From positions 103,529-167,528 of the forward strand of contig OENT01000186.1 of the NCBI GenBank assembly GCA_900239685.1: 64,000 nucleotides of DNA, written 5' to 3'. A program made the position numbers and the translations under genes. The DNA is from Rotaria macrura. Taxonomy: Eukaryota > Rotifera > Eurotatoria > Philodinida > Philodinidae. Below, in pieces: positions 26,134-39,228 of the stretch. Below the pieces are notes generated by a model. The model was not told the DNA's origin. It did not search any database and saw nothing but the letters and a program-made list of their open reading frames with translations. How positions within the stretch are numbered: position 1 is the first letter of the stretch; the number at the start of each line of letters is the position of its first letter.

Positions 26134-28981
26134 TTACATGATATATTGCAATGTTAAATTTTATGAGTGAATAAAAAAGAAGCTAGCTTTTTTTCGAAGA
26201 CATCTACGAATCAGTTAATGTTGGTGATTGATGGTACTCCCACTCATTCGGCCGACTTGTTTTTCATCGACTCAATCATTCACACAAACAGAGGCCCGTA
26301 AAAAATTAAAATACGAATGTCTTCTATTTGATTCAGATTTTTCATAATTGATGAGAGAAATAGAAGTATTAAGATTCTGTGAGATGTACAATTATAACTG
26401 TGTGCATTGCATAAGGTTAGTTTATAACGGTATTTTTTGTTCTTATTTTTATACGTTATATTTCAACGAATGAATATGTTAGAAGATTGAAAGATCTTGT
26501 ATTTCGTAAAGAATTACTGGCTCTATCATTCTAATTATGTTGTTTGAAAGAAAAGATAATTAAAGAAAAAATAGCGATGTTGCATCATGATTATTGTATA
26601 AGAATACTGAGTTATCGATCACTACATTGTTTTAATGCACCTAAGCACTTACGAAAGGATCATCAATTATATAGAGATTGTGTTTTTTTCGTTTTCAAAA
26701 CCTGTCTCATGCCAAAAAAGGACTGAAATTTTTCATCGAATGTTAGTGATTTAAAAAGAATGTCATGCATCAATGAACCTACGCTATAGAGTTTGTCTCG
26801 TCTATATTCGATGCTTTTTAATCAAATCACGTTAATACATAACAGTAGATTGAAACGCTTTATATGCAATACAAACACACGCAACAAAGCATCGAGCCAA
26901 ATTCATATTATTTGCCATCAATAAAGTGCAATTGATTTATTTTCATAAAATCTTTCATAAAAATTATAAAATTTATTACTGCTAGTAATTGGCAAAGTAC
27001 GGTGTTCACCAGGTCGATATCGATCAAGAATCTTCTTTAATTGCACATATCTTCTCGTTGTAATTACAAACATATCGCTGATATTCGTTCGATTTTCATA
27101 GCTTAGTTTATATATTAATTATCGTGATGTTCAGAGCATGCTTTCACTCATGTCACCAGTTTTTCTATGTGTCTTGTAGTCTCGAAGAAAGATTTATTTG
27201 TTATTACTCTTATAGATTTTTATCGATTATGTTCCATTTGAGTATGCGTTCGAGTTCAGTGCAACATAGAACAAGGTTCAATTTACTATAATGCACTAGA
27301 AATAAGAGGAGTTAAAAATCACCATACGTATATATCCAACCCATTCAGTTTACTTCTACTTTTTCATTAAACTAAAGAGTTATCCTCGAATTCAAGACGT
27401 ATAAATTCAGTTCTGTAGAACTCTCATATTAGCAAAAAAACACCAGATATTCATAAACACATCATATGCCCTTCAATTTCGTGCTTATACTAAACATGTT
27501 AAAGTCTAAGAAGATAAAATAAGACAATGAAAGCAGGCAGTTAATATTAGTAATCAAAATTATAATGAGGCGCCAATCATGAAATAAAATAATATTCGTG
27601 AAACAGAATTAAAAACTGGATACAATTTACTGATGATAAATTAAAGTTGGAAACTACTGTGATCTTGTAGAGATTTTTTAACTTTTGCACCATGTATTTG
27701 TGCAATAAAATAAGAGTAGACATGTGACTCCTAAGTTTTAGTTCCCAAGAGACTGCACCGAGAAGTTTTTCTTCTTAGAAGATCGAATAAGTTGTTCTTC
27801 AAACACACTGGACAAACTTCTGAGAGACAAATGACTGGGGTATTTTTTTGATATTTTCAATACGATAGAAAAAGAACTGTTCTATACATTAGATTGAATC
27901 ATATTAATGTTGGAGGCAATCATTAGTAATTCTATTATTAGACTTAATTAGATAATCATTGCTGAGTTGGTAAGAAACATTTTTCTTTTGCTAGACGATA
28001 AAACATTATGTATAAGGATGACTGTATACTTTCATAGTGTCTTTCTCGTTATTGATATTTTTTATGACCTGTTCTGTATCACTGGAAGGACACTATGTCG
28101 CGTGTGATTTTCGATTTTGTCAAAGTGGGAAAGAATGAAAGAAATATAATGAGATGAAATCATAAAACAGCAGAAGAAGTGCGAAAATGATGATTAACAT
28201 ATTTACAGCATTCACTTCCATTCACATTCCTGGGTCATGAAAAAAGAGCACATTTTCCTAAAGTCAAAAGGTTGCTCTATTAGCGTTTGTTTTGATTATA
28301 GTAAAGATAAGGTCATCAAACTCACTTTTTCTTTGCAGTTAAGGTAGCTGATCTTGAATCATACGGCTATGGACCATTTGTTGTATTCTTGTACACTATG
28401 ATTTGTCTCTTGTTATATTATTTAAGAAAAGAAGAAGTGACTGCTTTTTATACTTCGTTCTATTTGTGGTCTTGTTTGCTTTTTCTACAACTGAAACAGT
28501 TGTGTTAAATATTTACTTAAAATAGAATGAGTATTTTATCGACGAAACTTAATATGATTGTTGAAACTGGATACCTCATTTCGTTTCAATAATGCAACGT
28601 AATGTATTTATTTCTTTGAAAAAGAAGCTAGCTCTCTGTTTTACATATCAGAACAAATTTATCGATTCTATTCTCCTTATCCTTGCAATCTTGGCATAAT
28701 TTACTCACCAGACGACTGAGATAGACATGTGACTCTGAAAATTGGACCACTACTGGGATCTCGAAGAGTTCGAAATAATTACCTCGTATCATTCAATCAA
28801 CTTTGCTTTCCGCAGGATCGGAGTACTGAATGCACACCTTTGTTTCTTTTCGAACTTTGGATGTTGATGTACGGAAGCTTCAGTTCACATAGGATATTAT
28901 CTCTCGCATCTATGATGTATGAGAAAATACTTTTGATTCTGTATTCTATATTATTGTAAAATACTAGAATTCTACTTCGCT
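26134..28981. other. 2.8 kb without a recognised gene
   Basis: AT-rich, with no open frame above about 75 codons. At 28340-28500 a short exon-like plus-strand frame (VADLESYGYGPFVVFLYT, then a hydrophobic stretch) follows a TTAAG acceptor-like site. It could be a gene remnant but matches no family I know. Confidence 0.4.
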
Positions 28982-28989
28982 ATTAGGTA

Positions 28990-30112
28990 CAGAGCTCCGA
29001 ATGGGATGGGATGGGACGAGAAATTCGTCCCATGGGACACATTTTCTTCATCCGTCCCATCCCATCCCATCGATTTAAGAATCGACCCATCGCATCACAT
29101 GGGATCACTTTTAAAAAATTTTCGTCTCATCCCATCCCATCTCGTCCCATGGGATTTTCATGCAATATAAAATTCTATTGTTTATCAAATATAGTGGACA
29201 ATTTGCAGTGTTGAAAGCTCTTCTATTTTTTCACTTTTCAAACACTATCTACTTTAACAAATAGAAGAAAAATTAGGTTAATTTCCTTATATCGTCGACA
29301 ACACTAAAAAAGTAATTAGCACAACAATAATGCTTTAGAACGACATTATTCTTGAAAGGACATCGACGTTTTATTACTTCATTTCTTGCTTTTCTGATTC
29401 GTCACAACATTCAAGGATATTTGAAGTCGCAATTTTTCGTCAAGGAACTGTTCTGAAGCTATATAATTACATAGTGAGGCTGAGCGCAGACAAGAAATCG
29501 TATTGTCTTTATGAGATTCAGAGGTATACTTAGATTCTCGAAAAAGGAAATTATCGAAATTTCCAAAGTATCCGTCGACCCTATTGATACACAGTAGTGA
29601 AACCAAAACTTTAAGAGATATTGTAATTTTCAGAAATTTCGGGATCAGATAGTATTTGGGAGCGCCGAACGATTCAGAACCCAAAGGCTTGGAATTTCCG
29701 AAGCTTCGAATTTTTTAAGTCTAAACGTTGCTGGAAATTCATGAGACTTTTATCACAAAGGATTCATCATGATGATCAGGGAATGGATACATGATCGAAG
29801 AACAACCCTCAATAGAAAACAAGAACGAAAAATGAGATCGATTCTCGTCAATGTCCACAAACATCATCTTTTATACAAAAAATATCATAATCGAAAAATC
29901 CATATAATCGTCCCATGGGACGAATCGTTCATCCCATCCCATCCCATGGATCCATGTTTCGTCCCATGGGACATTCAAGACAAATAATTTGTCCCATCCC
30001 ATCCCATCGATCCATGTTTTGTCCCAACACGTCCCATGGGATATTTATGAGAAGTAATTTCGTCCCATGAGATGGGATGGGATGGGATTGTCCCATCCCA
30101 TTCGGAGCTCTG
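28990..30112. mobile_element. Non-autonomous hAT-like element with ATGGG-rich interior
   Basis: Terminal inverted repeats CAGAGCTCCGAATGGGATGG at the left and the complement at the right, flanked by near-identical 8-bp duplications: ATTAGGTA at 28982-28989 and ATTAGGTC at 30113-30120. The CAGAG ends and the 8-bp duplication point to hAT. Inside, blocks of (GGGAT)n and GTCCCATGGGAC recur near both ends, while the centre (about 29170-29900) is ordinary AT-rich DNA. Open frames here only reflect the repeats. No transposase was seen. Confidence 0.85.
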
Positions 30113-30120
30113 ATTAGGTC

Positions 30121-32127
30121 AATATAGTTCATTCCCATGTTGTGAGTACCGGATCATTTTTTGCGGTAAACGGCGGTATTTTTCTTTCCTGCGGTAAATT
30201 ACACTGATGGGAGCCGGCAACCGGTTCGGTAAAACCGCGGTTAACCGGCGTTTTTCTTGCGGTTTTTATTAATTATATGGGTTTTATCGTCTTTCTTTTC
30301 AATAAAAAGGATATTGAATGAAATTGAATGAAGTTTCGTGAACAGTGAACCATATCTGACGTGAACTTCAATCATGAAAAACAAACCTTTCCATTCGTGT
30401 TAATGTAGCTTCTTGTTTTATTATTCTGTTTAGTTACTGTTAATTACTTTTTCAGGACAATAGACCCAAAAAAAACAATAGATAATCCTACTTGATGACC
30501 TCAAAGACAATTTGAATATTTTATATCAATCGAAATTTTTTAGAAGAAGAAAATCAAGGAAAATATCATGAATATTCAAACAAGAAATTTAATGTACATT
30601 TCCTTTTATACATACTACTCATCTTGAACTGATAATTTCAACTTGAATAAAATCAAACTGTTTATATAGAACTCTTCTTCTTAAGTCACTTCTCAACAGA
30701 AAATGATGTATTTCATCGGTTACTTAGGGAACGAAAAACTTTTTTGTTGACACACAATAATCCCTCCACAAATGATTTCAGCTGCCAGCAAGTATCCCTT
30801 AACGGCACAGATTTTGACAAGAAAAATTTCATTCCACATGAAAAGAGATGAAAAAAAAATTCAGTCGATATTGGTTCACTGATGATAATTGCAACAGGGA
30901 CTCGAAAGATTTGAACTTCGATCTTTTTTTCTTGAAGGAAAAAGGAGACAGCAAGTCTAAAAGGCAGTATACTAATAGTTCTCTTTTTGAGTAAACCAAA
31001 TCTAACCAACAGAAATATAACTAGCTGTGCAGTAATAGAAAAACGGATTTCATAAAGTGATACAGAAATACTATAGTGTCCGAATGACACATAATTAACG
31101 CTCCTCATAGTGAGGCTTGCTTGACCCTCGACTGAATATTCAGCTTTTCGGTATTACATTCTGCTGTAAATTTCCCAAGAAAACCAGTATCCAATGTCTT
31201 TTTGGGAAAAGGTGGGTGTGAGTCTCGATATTGATTTTCGCATATGAATGTCATTATGCATGCACAATGGGATATGTGGGTATGTGATACTTTTTGCTGT
31301 AAATTTATCCAATAGAAGTCATATTCTCACAATAATATTGAATGGAAATCTTAATGAAATGCTAAGGCAGCAGTATCCATATGTCACGAGAACAGAGACT
31401 ATCTTTAATTTACGGAGAGAACCGACAAAGAAAGGATATCCACCACACGAACGTAGAAACGCACTTTAGTCCTAGAAAATTTTAATAAAAATCCGTGGTT
31501 ACGAGCACACCAAATGGCAATGATGTTTCGTAGTGTCCGGTACACAAATAAGAGTTCATTGGACTTCTAGATTAAAATAAATCGTATTTGCCCAGACCTG
31601 CAGTCGGAATACGATACCTGAGTAACGCTCTTACCTAAAGTTATCATCGGATGAGACAACTGCTTTAAATATAATTGCATAAGCTTAGACACGTCAATGC
31701 AAAGAGATAAAGGACAAATAATAGCAAAAGGACTCATTTTATTTCACACAAATCTACCTCGAATTCAGTGAATCTAAATTGTTTGTGCGATGTAATCCGT
31801 CATATACTGCATTCAGGTACTGTGCACATGCAGCACAATTGTTCTTAAAGCTCATTCGAAAATACTCCTTAGTTTATTTATCAGTTCTAGTTTCTATCGA
31901 AACCGGCTAGAATTAGGCCGTAGGGTTTTTTCTATGGATTGTAACATGCCGAAATGTTCCTTTATTGAATTTTACAGATTAGCAGCTCGTCACTCGTCGG
32001 CGCCCCTACGGGGCACCATTCACTGCTAGCCATTGCTCAATTTAATCATATTCCTCAATAAAATCGTTGTTTCTGATTTATATCCTACTTGATTTTAGAA
32101 ATCGCGCAGTTCGAAAAATTGTTCCTT
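30121..32127. other. Gap of 2 kb with a possible CGGTAA-rich transposon fragment
   Basis: At 30160-30270 the sequence repeats CGGTAA/ACCGGTT/CCGCGGTT motifs, like a decayed transposon end, but no partner end was found. The rest, including a 131-codon minus-strand frame at 30713-31108, shows nothing recognisable. Confidence 0.35.
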
Positions 32128-32398
32128 CCCAGGTCGAACGATACGGTCCATGTACAGACCGTATTCGGGCCGTATATCTGGCGTAGAATCACGGAACGTA
32201 CCATCATTAAAATAGGGCGTTTTACCGCCATACATCGTGACAATACGACCCCATTTACGGTGTCGTTACCGGGCATAGTAACACGGAGCCGTATTGTCAC
32301 GGTGTACTGCCTTAAAACGCTCTATTTTAATGATGGTACGGTCAGTAATTCTGCGCCAGATATACGGCCCGTACACGGAGCGTATCGTTCGGCCTGGG
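32128..32398. mobile_element. Foldback palindrome, 271 bp
   Basis: Almost the whole segment folds on itself. The left end CCCAGGTCGAACGATACG pairs with the right end CGTATCGTTCGGCCTGGG, and the pairing continues (GGCCGTATATCTGGCG, CCATCATTAAAATAG) nearly to the centre. It is noticeably richer in GC than its surroundings. TTCCT on both sides could be a short target duplication. It abuts the left end of an older dispersed repeat. Confidence 0.8.
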
Positions 32399-32920
32399 TT
32401 TCCTAAAAATTCTTTTCCTAACTGCAAAACTATCGGTGGAAATTTCCTGAAATAGACTTAAGTTCTAGAATCTTGACCCTCATCGGTGAACCGTTTTAAA
32501 ATATGGTTATTTTCCTTAAAACCTTCATCTGGCCGTAAAAGAAAACTCAAAATTTGGAAATTCTGCCTTTATATTCAGATTCCCCAAACCCTGCTCTAAT
32601 TATTGAACCATTGTAGACGAGCCATAGAATGTCTGCCGATGATCTCTCATCAGCCACAATCAGAGAAATGTTTTTTTTAGTATGACCATCTCTTCAGTTG
32701 ACGGAAAGACGCCTCGTTTTTTATCGGTTCAATCTTTGACCAACGGAGACGTAGATCGAAAAACCAGTAACAGATTCGGATTTCTGCTCCACGATAACCT
32801 GTAGCAGTGTTTCATCAAAAGACCAAAGAGCATAAAAATAAGCTAACCTCTGATATGTTTTTTTTGACCTTGACACATAAACATTGGCGCATTTTTTATA
32901 TGACCCTCCCTACAGCCGAG
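32399..32920 (+). repeat. Dispersed repeat, copy 1 (uninterrupted)
   Basis: Matches 46745-47682 along its length with many differences. Shared blocks include TTCTTTTCCT, GCAAAACTATCG-like, GGCCGTAAAA, AGATCGAAAAACC, and TTTCATCAAAAGACCAAA followed by AGCATAAAAATAAGCTA. No coding frame is conserved between copies. Because copy 2 carries a nested transposon, this copy preserves the empty site near 32690-32700. Confidence 0.75.
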
Positions 32921-33006
32921 TGAATTATATTTGAAGAATTCCTTATGGTCCATATAACAGCTATTAAAAATTTTCTCGACTACATATATTTATTATTAAC
33001 AGCAGT

Positions 33007-34220
33007 CTAAACCAACCATTCCGATTTTGGTCCACATTCATGGAGTTCTATTACACGCAATTGTTGTTCATCGTGAAACATTGCTTCGACATTTTCATGA
33101 ACAGCAACAACTTCAAAAGCAGTAAATGGAACAATAAGTACTTCTTCTTCATCGACGAATCTACTCATAGTGCTGATGTTTAGGCTTGATCGTGAATTTT
33201 TCACCGTGTAAATACAGAGTACCGGTGGATTTATGTCTGAATGTGTAAAATTGAGATACATTTCTGCCACCTCACGCAATTTCGACGTGGACAGGAAGGA
33301 TCGCGTTAAGACGATGCTTCCAACAACATAACTCTGAATATCTTTTCGAGTAATATTCATGCCACGAAATGTTTCACCTACGTGACGGTATTGTTCGAGG
33401 AGATGATGATTTATCATAATCGCAGCGAATATGTATTGCCCCACGTCTCGTGGGGATTCATTATCAGAACATGAAGACATTCCACCAGCACCATGGGACG
33501 ATTGAAAACGAACATCTGACCCAAGTATTGCCAGATCTGCATTAAGTCGCGTACTAAAATATTGTTGTTCTGTATAAGCCTTGATTAAAGGTATAGGATT
33601 CTCGTATTCTTTGGCCATTTGCAAGTATTCTTTCAAGGTTTGTATAAATATTAACGGAATGTTGATCAGATTGGGAATATAACTCTCCTCTAATTCCTCT
33701 ATCAGTCTAATAAAAGGAACTTTATTTAACCAGCGCTTCAAGTATGCTTGGTTCTGTGCCGAAATACGATAAGCATAATCGTAGCAATCCAGCCACTTTT
33801 CCACTTCACTCGTTTCTGCTACGAAATGACTACCGCCTGCAGTCAACTCTGGTGGTGGTCGAAAATTGGCTCTGAACAAATTTTGAATTGTTTCATTCGA
33901 TGCTTCTTGTTCTGCTGTTCTTCTTGCATGATTCATAATTGTTCGAGAAGCTCGACGACGGAGAAGTAATTGAACTATATCAGCATAACCGTTGTGAGCT
34001 GCAATGTGTAGCGATGTATTCCCATGAATATCTATCACCGCATCTAATTCTTCGGGTACCAAGCGAAAAAGAAGTTGTTTCACCACTTTTAGATCGTTGA
34101 CTTTGCATGCATGATAAAAAGAGTTTGCTCTATTTGTGGGAATCCTACGAGAAATACATGATATTTATTCATGTACGACCGAAAAAGTGCTTTCCGATGC
34201 TTTAGCGTTTGTGGATCCAT
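33007..34220 (-). CDS. Ankyrin-repeat mono-ADP-ribosyltransferase (R-S-E type)
   Basis: Main frame 34086-33007 (359 residues). One clear ankyrin unit (GNTSLHIAAHNGYADIVQLL) is followed by a helical linker and an arginine-type ADP-ribosyltransferase domain. Its three signature motifs are present: Arg in ETFRGM (R241), SFLSTSK (residues 263-269) and FVDEEEVLIVP with the ExE pair (E313/E315). The enzyme would transfer ADP-ribose from NAD+ to protein side chains. The frame is open further upstream (RIPTNRANSFYHACKVNDL, typical of the first ankyrin helix). It can be joined to a start at 34220 (MDPQTLKHRKALF) only through a 35-nt GT-AG intron at 34145-34179, shorter than any other here. Otherwise the gene starts at 34086 or has suffered a frameshift. 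No signal peptide, so intracellular action is inferred. Confidence 0.82.
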
Positions 34221-36156
34221 TTTCTGAAATCTATTATTTGTAAGAAAAATACAGTCGGCAAAATGTGATAAAAGCCTCTGGTTTTGGGTAAACCATTATA
34301 CACTAAAAATTTATCCTTAAAATGCAATGTTAATGGGATGATTCATGTGACGATAAACGACACATTGGGTTTTGTACCTGATCGCTGCATTGACAGGTGA
34401 AAAATTACACTTTCGCTTGCAAGACATCGTCGCAGTTTTTATTAACGTGTGCTTATAGGACGCGAGAAAAATTGAAAGCGAAGAAAAAATCGACGTATAA
34501 AGTATTCAAAAAGATAAAACTGACTGCAACATATTAGAAAAGAATGAGCAGATGCAGCTATAAATAGGGATGGAAGAAATAGGAGTCCCTCCAAGTCATT
34601 GAGAGTCACTTTTTTCGTTCTGCAAGTCAGTCTTGCATTCTGTTGTGCATGGTTTCCACAACCAGTAGCGAAGAATATTGCAAGCACAAATTTCATCTGA
34701 CACGTGTAACACGCATTAACAGCAGAGCGCAAAAGTGGCAAGGACAAAGGTGATTCTCAGTTACTTGGTGTGAGTAGGAGTGACTGCTATTTTTTCCTTC
34801 CCTGATGTTAACGACCCCACAATGGCGCTCAAATTCAACTATGCTAACGCTCTCCTGTGCGTATAATTTCTCTTGATTAACGTCTCCCGTTCCTTTTCGA
34901 AGAATACACTAAGATAATATGTGTCGCATGTGTCGTGCTTTTGAAAAAAAATGCATGACACCTTTAAGTACAGTGTGAAGTGCTCGTTGCGACATCCAGG
35001 TCAAAAAATTAGACATTAACTCTTTTAAGATCAAATGAAATCGTACAAAAAAATCGTGGTCTCAGAAATCTTACATCAATTCGTACTGTTAGATTCTTGT
35101 AAGATGTTTTTGTGGCATAAGATTTTCTATAATCTTATAGTAAAATCTGACAGATCAATAAGATCTGTCAAGAATTTTAGAGTAAGACTTCATGTTAGAC
35201 TTCCGAGACCACGATTCTATGTACGAGATTTCGTCTGATCTCACAAGATCATACATGATCAGATGCAGAATTTTGTCAGATTTTTGAATCTGATCGTTTG
35301 CACTGGGCACATTTGTCCTGCAAGAGCACGACACATTCTTGTACGGCTCATCCGACAACTTCTGAGAGCATGATTCGAATTTACTATTCAGCATCTTTTC
35401 CATTTTTTTTCTGTAAAAACATATTATGACATCTTTTCAATTTATTTTCATTTAATTATTCCAATTTTGAATAACTCAAGCCATAGATGAAACCAGTCTA
35501 GTTTTTTGACGACCAGCACCGGTACCTATCTGGAAGGTTAATACAGGACTGTCAGGTCTATCGGTTCGACCGATCTGCCAGTAAAATATGACACGAATTA
35601 TAAAATTGCTTAATCTTCTTTTCTGTTCCCAGTAAAGATATTTCAGAAAACTAATGACTTTTTATAAACTTTGACCGAATGCAATGGGGGCAGACGAATC
35701 CGAATTTTTAATTAGTCTTTCCAAATTTCATACTGAGATTTTTTATTTTTAAAGTCTATTGTAGGAGAGGAGAAAGAAAAAATCAAGCACAATATTTGAC
35801 AAAACATATTTCAGATTTGTATTCCTCGACATCAACTACCGTTGGTCAAATTTCTTGGTATCCGTACTTTTCTCCAAAGCTTTTCTTTTAACACAAGAAG
35901 ACTAAATTTATGAATTTTAAGAGTAAGTAACCTTCCATGGTGGATGCTGGGACAGAAATTGCATTGAGTTAGCCCGATCTCCATCAGACCACGTCAGGGT
36001 GATCCTTTCTGGGCCAATGATCGAGGGAGCCATGTTCACAACCAATCAAAAAGCGAAGGATAATTTGAAAAAAAATGATTTTGAAAATATATCTTTCGGA
36101 TGTTATAGCATGTTGTTTGTAGAAAGATGTGTCTGGATAATAAAATCGTAAATGAC
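34221..36156. repeat. Intergenic, with a diverged foldback repeat near 34970-35325
   Basis: Around 35050-35075 the sequence AATCGTGGTCTCAGAAATCT recurs inverted at about 35195-35215. Weaker inverted matches rich in AGATC/GATCT motifs extend outward on both sides. This looks like an old palindromic element, boundaries unclear. Nothing is recognised in the remaining stretch. Confidence 0.4.
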
Positions 36157-36535
36157 TACCCAATCAGGCAAAAATTGGAAACACGCGTTTAAAGACATCG
36201 AACGGGAACCGCGGCTGTGACCCATTGTTACTCATTAATAAAACGCAATAAACGCGTTTTTTGTGTAAAATTTTCACTTTCAAATTGTAACCACGCCAAA
36301 GATTTCAATTTGAGCGTTAAAACGTACTGCTTATAAAGTGCCTGAAAAATTCTGGAGTAAGAATGCATTCAAACACTCAATTTCTGACCGCTTCGATGTT
36401 TTCACAATTTGAAAGTGAAAATTCTACACAAAAAACGCGTTTATTACGTGTTATTAATGAGTGACAATGGGTCACAATCGTTGTTCCTATTCGATGCCTT
36501 TAAACGCGTGGTTCCAATTTTTGTGTGATTGGGTA
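36157..36535. mobile_element. TA-flanked MITE with ACGCGTTT motifs
   Basis: TA, then CCCAATCAGGCAAAAATTGG, is matched at the other end by the complement of CCCAATCACACAAAAATTGG before TA. Subterminal ACGCGTTTAAAG...ATCGAA and AAACGCGTTTTTTGTG blocks are also inverted. Length is about 375 bp without the TA. Ends (TACCCA) and internal ACGCGTT motifs resemble the larger element at 55573-57288. No coding capacity. Confidence 0.8.
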
Positions 36536-37040
36536 GCCAGCAGACAGATCTCAACTCATTCTTACTACAACACATTTTCACGCTGCAGATCACGACACAA
36601 AAACTAACGACACATAAAAGCGACGCATTTTATTTTAGTGTGTAGCATTTGTCTTCATTCTCAAATTTCTGTTCTGGTAAGCAGCGGTGAGAGCTAATGC
36701 CTAGATCAGCGGTGACTAACCAATGCTTAGCTGTTTTGTTTGTAGTCTATGTAAAGCATTCTCTTCAACAATCACGAAATAATCGATTTTTGAAAATAAA
36801 TTTTTCCATCGAAGATGTTATTAGCTGAGAGTTTTGGAAAGTTATGAAGCATTTCTCTTACTTTTGAGGACTTTTCAGACGAAAGACGCATATGCAGAAC
36901 ATGCTGTTAAAAAATATACAAAAAGGCTCGAGAAATGATCTGCAGAGAGTCAGAACTTTTAAAATGTCGCTACATAATGGAATGTGAAGCAACTATTCTG
37001 AAGTTCAGTCAAGTAGTTTTATTAATACAATACGCAGTAT

Positions 37041-37537
37041 TAGGGGTTTCAGATTAGCATTAGCATGAGCATTAAATAACGCTAATATTGATCCCTTTCA
37101 TTAGATTTGTTTTTTTAACTAAATGTTTAGGTATTGCTAGCATTAGGATTCATTTATGCTTTTATGTTAGCATTAATTCTGCATTTCAATTATCCTGTTT
37201 CTGGAGATATGACTCACCATCACCACTGAGCTTCCGATGACTCATCTAAGAGACATGTTCTCAAGGACACATCTGTTCCTTTTAAGGCTGTGAGTCATTG
37301 TTGAATCATATATGAGTCATTGGTAACTTAGTGGGGAGTCATATTCCCAGAAATAGGACAGTTTTGTTCCGTTTTGGGTCACTATGGATTCGAGGTTAAA
37401 ACTAATGCTAAATTATGCTAACACTAGAGCATTCGTTAATTCTAATTCGAAAAATACCTAAGCATTAAATTCAAAAAAATAATTAGAATGAAAAGCATTA
37501 GCACTTTTCTTAAATTAATGCCAACACGACACCTCTA
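37041..37537. mobile_element. hAT-like MITE with GCATTAGCAT motifs
   Basis: The left end TAGGGGTTTCAGATTAGCAT and the right end, read inverted, TAGAGGTGTCGTGTTGGCAT are related. GCATTA/GCTAAT motifs recur near both ends. Flanking octamers CGCAGTAT and CGTAGCAC agree at five positions, so an aged 8-bp duplication is possible. No transposase. Confidence 0.55.
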
Positions 37538-38239
37538 CGTAGCACCGTGTTTATGGGCTACGTCACGTCTTTTTACTATTATTAAAATAATGCGCCGTCA
37601 AGCAACAGCATTCTACTGTTCGGTCGTGTACTTTTATGTTTTCTTGACCGCATGCATCCAAAGTCTCTGCTTTATTACTTTTCATCAGTGAAAGGTTCTT
37701 TTCTATGTATCGCGATGATCTAGAGAACGGTGTATCAATAGATAATCGTTCGAACTATGTTAGATAGATCCATGTATTCATCCCAAGCAGCCCATAAAAA
37801 GCCACTGAGGAGTGCAGCGAGCGCTCGAAACTTGAATTAAACATTTTTTTCTCGTTCTGTTACATATTCAAGCCCATCGAGTCCATCGAAAATGGAGTCC
37901 TCGGAATCATCCTCATATCGCAGATTGATCTTCGAGTGCTCGGATCAACTACGACCACTCGAACGCCATCGAATTACCGATTAGTCGAAGTGGCAAAGCC
38001 TAACGAAGAGCTCTTCCCGATGGCTCGATGCGATATCTCAGTGATAAAATAATTCCACATAAAGGAATACTTAAATTCTGAAGATAAGAATTGTGTAAAA
38101 TTAATCATAGTTTTATCCTTTTTAAAGAATTTTTCCATTATAATTTTAATGAATAGAAGTGTGTGTTGCATTTTCTTACAAAGTTGGTATGAAGCGCAAC
38201 GAAAATTAATATTGCTGGGATTATGTTCTGCATCAACAA

Positions 38240-38460
38240 TAGGGGTGGCACTATATCTTTGCTTTACTAAGTAAAGTGAAGGAAATTAACTTAACTTTGT
38301 CAGTAAAGTAAAGCATCTCAACTTTGCTTTATCAGTAAAGTAAAGTGAATTGCTTTACTTTATCGGTTAAGTAAGTTTAAAATACTTTACTCTTCTGGGT
38401 GAAGTAAAGTTGGGTTACTTTACTTTTTTAAAGTAAAATAAAGATAAAGTACCAACCCAA
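38240..38460. mobile_element. Short hAT-like MITE with AAAGTAAAGT interior
   Basis: Starts TAGGGGTGGCAC and ends AGTACCAACCCAA, a decayed inverse of the start. Flanked by perfect 8-bp duplications ATCAACAA at 38232-38239 and 38461-38468. The interior consists almost only of CTTTACTTTA/TAAAGTAAAG units in both orientations. It belongs to the same family type as the element at 50460-50866. Confidence 0.85.
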
Positions 38461-38468
38461 ATCAACAA

Positions 38469-39228
38469 CAGTAACAAAATCCTTGTTACATTTTCAAAAA
38501 TAAAAAAAATGCGACATTTTATTATTATTTTATGTACATTGATAAAACGTAGGTTTGCTTAGCTTGGGAATGTCTTGCTTAGTTCATCGAATCCGTACGA
38601 GATTGGTAATCCTAAGTACATATGTTCGAATCTATTGCTCTGCAAAAACATTCGATAGGTATCGAGGGCTCGAATTAAAAATATCTGATTGGTGCTCAGT
38701 GCTAGAAAATAAGTGGTTTCAAATGGCAGAAAACAATTTTTTTAATTTAATAGTTTCGAGGGGACGGAATTTCGACCTCTCGGAGCAGTGCAATATTTGG
38801 AACACTAGTGAACCTGCGACTCTTGTCTATCCATACCCATCGAAAAATCTCTTCCATAGGCGCCGGAGCTGATATTTCGAGTTGTCGGAATTGAATACTG
38901 TTAGCTGTAAAATCATTATATAAGTAGCCCATCGCCGAGTGCTCGACCTAACGAAAAATGGCACTCCGAGGACTCGATCTGGAGCTCCGATACCTATCGA
39001 CTGGCTTGAATCGACGCCTCAAAATGCCCATCGGATGGCAAGTTGAGGATGTTACAAGCGTTTTCCTATTTTCCGATTCAAATCCATAAAATCCTAGCAG
39101 ATCAGAACTATTGCAGTGGGAACAAACGGAAAAACAATTGACTCCGTGCAGACTCATGCGTTCAGAATTAAGAATAAACAATATTCTAGCAAGTCTGTAT
39201 TTAACATATTGCTTTTTTCTTCTTAGTC
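38469..39228. other. Upstream region of the NACHT gene, CTCGA-rich
   Basis: Holds many CTCGA, TCGAG and CCGAG words (38660-39020), as does the block 37860-38030 on the other side of the small MITE. These may be remains of one element split by that insertion. TTCTTCTTAG just before the ATG at 39229 looks like a splice acceptor, so an upstream (possibly untranslated) exon may exist. Confidence 0.35.

Noticed and set aside
28340-28500. Exon-like hydrophobic plus-strand frame after an acceptor-like site
   Set aside because: Too short, no start, no matching family or continuing exon.
29011-30138. Several frames reading HPIP/GWDGM-type repeats
   Set aside because: They are translations of the GGGAT motif array inside the hAT-like element.
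32085-32406. Overlapping frames on both strands of 71 and 105 codons
   Set aside because: They arise from the palindrome at 32128-32398 and its flanks, not from a gene.
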